64,000 nt of DNA, from contig NZ_CP085242.1 of assembly GCF_044810985.1 (NCBI RefSeq), positions 1,116,001 to 1,180,000 on the forward strand. Reading direction: 5' to 3'. The translations under genes and the position numbers were made by a program. Below are positions 60,424 through 64,000 of the stretch, one piece after another. Source of the stretch: Marinospirillum sp031581385 (GTDB lineage: Bacteria; Pseudomonadota; Gammaproteobacteria; Pseudomonadales; Halomonadaceae). Each line of letters begins with the position of its first letter. The stretch's first letter is position 1. The notes under the pieces are model-generated. The model saw only the letters and a program-made list of their open reading frames with translations, was not told the DNA's origin and did not search any database.

Positions 60424-61360
60424 TGAACACCTTCAGGCGGGCGGTACTCACCAGTTTCAGGACCAGATCCTGGAAGTTCATTCCGGTGTAGGCGGCTGCC
60501 TGAGGCACCAGACTCATATCGGTCATGCCCGGACTGGTATTCACTTCCAACAGCCAGGGTTGCTGCTGCTCATCAAGCATAATATCCACCCGACCCCAGC
60601 CTTCACAACCCACAGCCCGGTATGCACTCAATGCCAGCTCCTGCAATGCCACTTGCTGCTGGTCGTTCAGACCGCTGGGTAACAAATAACGCGTGTCTCC
60701 GGTGACATACTTGGCACTGTAATCATAAAAATCATGGCTGGTTTGCAACCCGATAACCGGCAAAGCCTGATGATCGACAATACTCACAGTAAATTCAGCA
60801 CCTTGAATATAGCGCTCCGCCAGCACTCTGTCATCATATTGACTGGCTTCCAGCCAGGCTTTTTGCAATTCCGAGGCTGAATTGACCTTGCTCATTCCCA
60901 AACTGGAACCTTCGTGGGCGGGTTTGACCATCAAGGGCAGTCCCAGTTGTGCAACCACCTGGTCGGGATCGGACTCCTCTGTCAAGAGACAGGAAGCGGG
61001 AGTCGGCAAACCTTGTCCCAACCAGACCTGCTTGCACTTATATTTGTCCATGGCCAGAGCGGATGCCATGACATCGCTGCCCGTATAGGGTATGCCCAGC
61101 CATTCCAGCACACCCTGAATACAGCCATCTTCGCCACCACGACCGTGCAGGGCAATAAAGGCCCTGTCAATCGGCTCGGCAAGGAGTTGGGCGATTGCAT
61201 TTTTGCCCAGGTCCAGACCAAAAGCCTTGACACCCTGGGCTTCCAAAGCCGTCAAAACAGCCTGACCACTTCTCAGGGAAACTTCACGTTCTGCAGAACA
61301 CCCCCCCATCAAGACCGCAACACGGCCGAGTTCTTTTATTTCTTGTTGGCTAGCAGGCAT
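60413..61360 (-). CDS. ddl: D-alanine--D-alanine ligase
   Basis: This is a 315-residue ATP-grasp enzyme making the D-Ala-D-Ala dipeptide. VLMGGCSAEREVSLRSG is the N-terminal signature, PAHEGSSLGMSKV the second, and LEVNTSPGMTDMSLVPQAA the C-terminal one. GGAG lies before the ATG. It sits between murC and ftsQ, the DdlB position. Confidence 0.96.
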   Translation of the reverse strand: MPASQQEIKELGRVAVLMGGCSAEREVSLRSGQAVLTALEAQGVKAFGLDLGKNAIAQLLAEPIDRAFIALHGRGGEDGCIQGVLEWLGIPYTGSDVMASALAMDKYKCKQVWLGQGLPTPASCLLTEESDPDQVVAQLGLPLMVKPAHEGSSLGMSKVNSASELQKAWLEASQYDDRVLAERYIQGAEFTVSIVDHQALPVIGLQTSHDFYDYSAKYVTGDTRYLLPSGLNDQQQVALQELALSAYRAVGCEGWGRVDIMLDEQQQPWLLEVNTSPGMTDMSLVPQAAAYTGMNFQDLVLKLVSTARLKVFSGH

Positions 61361-61388
61361 CCACGACTCCGGACTTCAGTTCATGAGG

Positions 61389-62819
61389 TTATTGTTTGAT
61401 AAAAGCCAGTTCACTTTTGGCCAGACGCTGGGCAAGGGCTCCGATATCACCTGCCCCCTGGGTCAACAGGATATCACCCGGCTGCAAGACACCGGCCAGC
61501 AGGTTTTCCAGTTCATCCGGGTCGTCAACAAACAAGGGATCCACCTTACCACGCTGACGAATGGAACCACTGAGACTGCGCCCATCTGCTCCCGGAATGG
61601 CAGGCTCACCTGCAGCATAAACATCCAACAATACCAGAGTATCCACCCCGGACAGCACCTTGACGAAATCTTCATAAAGATCCCGTGTGCGGGAAAAACG
61701 ATGAGGTTGATAAAGCATAACCAGGCGTCTTTCCGGCCAGCCTTCCCGAACCGCTTTGATGACTGCTTCCACTTCCCTGGGGTGGTGGCCGTAATCATCA
61801 ACCAGCATGACCTCACCATCAGCCACAGGAAAGTTGCCCAGTTGCTGGAAACGCCGCCCCACTCCCTGAAAATTGCGCAGACCCTGAACAATATCCTCAT
61901 CGGCGATACCCTCATCCGTAGCCACAGCGATGGCTGCCAGGGTGTTGAGAACATTATGACGCCCAGGGCTGCTCAAACCTATCTGCAAGTCCGGCAAGCC
62001 ATGCGGGCGCTGAACACGAAAACTGATTTCCCGCCCCTGCTGCTGAAAATCCCGGGCCACAAAATCAGCTTCTTCACTGAAACCATAGGTCAAAACAGGG
62101 CGACCTATCCGTGGCAGCAGTTCGCGGAGATGGTCATCATCCAGGCAGACAACAGCCAGCCCGTAAAAAGGCAGATTATGCAGAAATTCAATAAAGGTGG
62201 TTTTCAGCTTTTCAAAATCACCACCGTAGGTCGACATATGATCGGCATCAATGTTGGTGACGATGGAAACCATGGGCTGCAAATGCAGAAAGGAGGCGTC
62301 CGACTCATCGGCTTCCGCCACCAGATAACGGGATTCTCCCAGGCGTGCATTGGTACCGGCCTGGGTAAGCTTGCCACCAATCACAAAAGTCGGGTCCTGA
62401 CCTGCCTGTGCCAGAATGGAAGCAATCAGGCTGGTGGTGGTGGTTTTGCCATGGGTTCCGGCCACGGCAATGCCATGGCGAAAACGCATCAGTTCAGCGA
62501 GCATTTCTGCTCTTCTGACCACAGGAAGGCGGGCTTCCAGGGCGGCAGCCACTTCCGGGTTGGCTTCATTGATAGCCGTGGAAACCACGATCACATCAGC
62601 ACCCTGGATGTTTTCCTGGTGATGGCCGATATGAACCTGGGCACCCAGCCTGATCAGGCGCTCCACTGCAGGTGAACGTTTCACATCAGAGCCACTGACC
62701 TGATAACCCTGGGTTAACAGAACTTCAGCAATGCCACACATGCCTGCACCCCCAACGCCCACAAAATGCAGGTGGCGAATACGGCGCATGGCAGGCACAC
62801 GATAGGGCAGTTTTGTCAT
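61389..62819 (-). CDS. murC: UDP-N-acetylmuramate--L-alanine ligase MurC
   Basis: This is a 476-residue Mur ligase adding L-Ala to UDP-MurNAc. The N-terminal domain starts with HLHFVGVGGAGMCGIAEVL, the ATP loop is AGTHGKTTTTS, and the central and C-terminal Mur ligase domains follow (about 110-300 and 315-470). Its ATG abuts the murG stop (TAAATG). Confidence 0.96.
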   Translation of the reverse strand: MTKLPYRVPAMRRIRHLHFVGVGGAGMCGIAEVLLTQGYQVSGSDVKRSPAVERLIRLGAQVHIGHHQENIQGADVIVVSTAINEANPEVAAALEARLPVVRRAEMLAELMRFRHGIAVAGTHGKTTTTSLIASILAQAGQDPTFVIGGKLTQAGTNARLGESRYLVAEADESDASFLHLQPMVSIVTNIDADHMSTYGGDFEKLKTTFIEFLHNLPFYGLAVVCLDDDHLRELLPRIGRPVLTYGFSEEADFVARDFQQQGREISFRVQRPHGLPDLQIGLSSPGRHNVLNTLAAIAVATDEGIADEDIVQGLRNFQGVGRRFQQLGNFPVADGEVMLVDDYGHHPREVEAVIKAVREGWPERRLVMLYQPHRFSRTRDLYEDFVKVLSGVDTLVLLDVYAAGEPAIPGADGRSLSGSIRQRGKVDPLFVDDPDELENLLAGVLQPGDILLTQGAGDIGALAQRLAKSELAFIKQ

Positions 62820-63911
62820 TTACTCATCCTTCAAAAGATATTCAATCAGAGTGGCAGTAGCCGCAGGCTTGGCAAGACTTTTAGCTTTTACAGCCATTTG
62901 TTGCAAACGGCTGCGCTGACCCAGTGGCCCTTGCAGCAGCCCGGCAAGATATTCCGGTGTCAGTTGCGCCTGGGGCACAAGCATACCGGCATCAGCATCC
63001 GCCAAAAAACGTGCATTATGCGTCTGATGATCATCAACCGCAAAGGGGAAGGGCACCAGAAGGGCAGCCACGCCTGCTGCAGAAAGCTCGGAAACCGTCA
63101 GGGCCCCGGCCCTGCAAACCACCAAATCAGCCCAGGCAAAGGCTTCGGCCATATCATCAATAAAGCTAGTGATTTCGATATCCGCAGCAGCACCCAGATT
63201 TTCAGCATAGCTTTCCCGAGTGGCTTCTTCCTTGCCAGCACCCGCCTGATGACGCACCCAGGGGCGCATTTCTTCGGGTAATAGCGCCAGCGCTCTGGGT
63301 AAAGTCTGGTTGAAAATCTGGGCACCCAGGCTGCCACCAATCACCAGCAAACGCAAAGCACCCTGGCGCCTGGCATAACGTTGTTCGGGTGCAGGCAGAT
63401 TCAGCAGTTCCTGTCTGACCGGATTACCCAGGCAGACGATCTTGCTGGCAGCTGGAAAAGCGGAGGGAAAAGCAGTAAACACGCGGCGTGAGAAGGCGGC
63501 CAAGCGCCGATTGGTCATCCCCGCCAGGGCATTCTGCTCATGAATATACAAGGGAATACCCAGCAGCCTTGCAGCCAGCCCACCGGGACCGCTGGCAAAG
63601 CCACCAAAACCGACAACCCGCCGGGGTTTAAGACGGCGCAGAAGTTGCCAGGCCTGCCAGACGGCACGCAACAAACGGAAGGGGGCCGCCATTAATGCCA
63701 GTTTGCCTTTGCCGCGCAAACCTGTCACTGACAAACCATAAAAGTCGATACCTGCCTCAGGCACTCGCTGCGCTTCCATGCTGTGCTTACTGCCCAGCCA
63801 GGCCAGACTTTCACCTTTTTCGGCCAAGCCCCGGGCAACAGCCAGTGCCGGAAAGATATGGCCACCCGTACCGCCTGCCATAATCAGGTTATCCAAGTGT
63901 TCGGGCTTCAT
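62820..63911 (-). CDS. murG: Lipid II synthase MurG
   Basis: This is a 363-residue GT28 glycosyltransferase attaching GlcNAc to lipid I on the inner leaflet. The MAGGTGGHIFPALAVA loop, the GSLGAQIFN loop and the CRAGALTVSELSAAGVAALLVP donor-site helix are present. The ATG giving the usual length before the first Gly-rich loop was preferred; a GTG four codons upstream overlaps the ftsW stop. Confidence 0.95.
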   Translation of the reverse strand: MKPEHLDNLIMAGGTGGHIFPALAVARGLAEKGESLAWLGSKHSMEAQRVPEAGIDFYGLSVTGLRGKGKLALMAAPFRLLRAVWQAWQLLRRLKPRRVVGFGGFASGPGGLAARLLGIPLYIHEQNALAGMTNRRLAAFSRRVFTAFPSAFPAASKIVCLGNPVRQELLNLPAPEQRYARRQGALRLLVIGGSLGAQIFNQTLPRALALLPEEMRPWVRHQAGAGKEEATRESYAENLGAAADIEITSFIDDMAEAFAWADLVVCRAGALTVSELSAAGVAALLVPFPFAVDDHQTHNARFLADADAGMLVPQAQLTPEYLAGLLQGPLGQRSRLQQMAVKAKSLAKPAATATLIEYLLKDE

Positions 63912-63919
63912 GACTGCAT

Positions 63920-64000
63920 TCACTCCTCAGCTTTTTTACGGGACTCATAATCAGCCCTGAACACCAGTCCCAGCATGATTCCACTGCCCAGCAGGCTACT
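63920..64000 (-). CDS. ftsW: FtsW C-terminal end (partial)
   Basis: Only the last 26 codons plus stop are inside the window: an SSLLGSGIMLGLVF membrane helix followed by RADYESRKKAEE. The helix-then-basic-tail pattern and the position directly upstream of murG fit the FtsW peptidoglycan polymerase. The identification rests on context. Confidence 0.75.
   Translation of the reverse strand, partial: SSLLGSGIMLGLVFRADYESRKKAEE

Noticed and set aside
61383..62675. Open frame of 430 codons on the + strand
   Set aside because: It is entirely antisense to murC, whose motifs are unmistakable; the antisense translation has no recognisable domain and low-complexity Gln/His runs.

Overview
The window looks like chromosomal DNA of a free-living gammaproteobacterium, most likely from the Oceanospirillales/Pseudomonadales side of the class (inferred). 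Supporting signs are the division/cell-wall block ftsW-murG-murC-ddl-ftsQ-ftsA-ftsZ-lpxC followed by dciA, an M23 peptidase and secA, an MvaT-type nucleoid protein, a long Pseudomonas-type isocitrate lyase, the divergent pilA/pilBCD unit, the tusDCBE set and the nudJ-mnmA-hflD-purB neighbourhood. I saw no rRNA or tRNA gene, CRISPR array, prophage or insertion sequence. Gene density is high and most neighbours overlap or nearly touch.

Accessory region, about 1-16,800. A leftward gene run encodes a TPR plus outer-membrane beta-barrel protein, a FecR-domain protein whose C-terminal half resembles a TbpB-like barrel, a CHASE2 adenylate cyclase, a two-domain LEA14-like lipoprotein, a secreted subtilase ending in a CFI-box sorting-type tail, and an unidentified exported protein cut by the window edge. 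Rightward from the same control region lie an HTH regulator fused to an NBR1-type Ig domain and a TonB-dependent receptor. A second leftward operon holds one NarL-type response regulator, two sensor kinases with near-duplicate transmitter domains and a small membrane protein. These are the least conventional genes here. The first run reads as a possible envelope secretion and signalling module.

Housekeeping region, about 16,800-51,400. It holds a TatD nuclease and the U32 protein TrhP; a YkgJ cysteine-cluster protein, a thiolase-like protein and a Bax-inhibitor-like protein; the TusDCBE sulfur relay; DAHP synthase; a DUF5610-like protein; type IV pilin and PilB/PilC/PilD; RarA, LolA and FtsK; the N-degron transferases Aat and Bpt, followed by IF-1 and then ClpA/ClpS; RluE, NudJ, MnmA, HflD, PurB and the ribosomal oxygenase RoxA; a GNAT fusion protein; isocitrate lyase; a small ADP-ribosyltransferase-like protein; MvaT; CoaE-YacG; a MutT-ThiE fusion; and ArgJ. 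Aat, Bpt, ClpS and ClpA together make a complete N-end-rule pathway within about 4.5 kb.

Division and cell-wall region, about 51,400-64,000. It runs leftward from ftsW (only its end is present) through lpxC, with dciA facing lpxC and then M23 and secA. FtsZ carries an extra segment of roughly 50 residues between its T2 and T3 nucleotide-binding loops. A 132-bp element with 10-bp terminal inverted repeats lies between pilA and pilB. A shortened derivative, with the same ends but the middle missing, lies between ftsZ and lpxC. Together they reveal a small dispersed repeat family.
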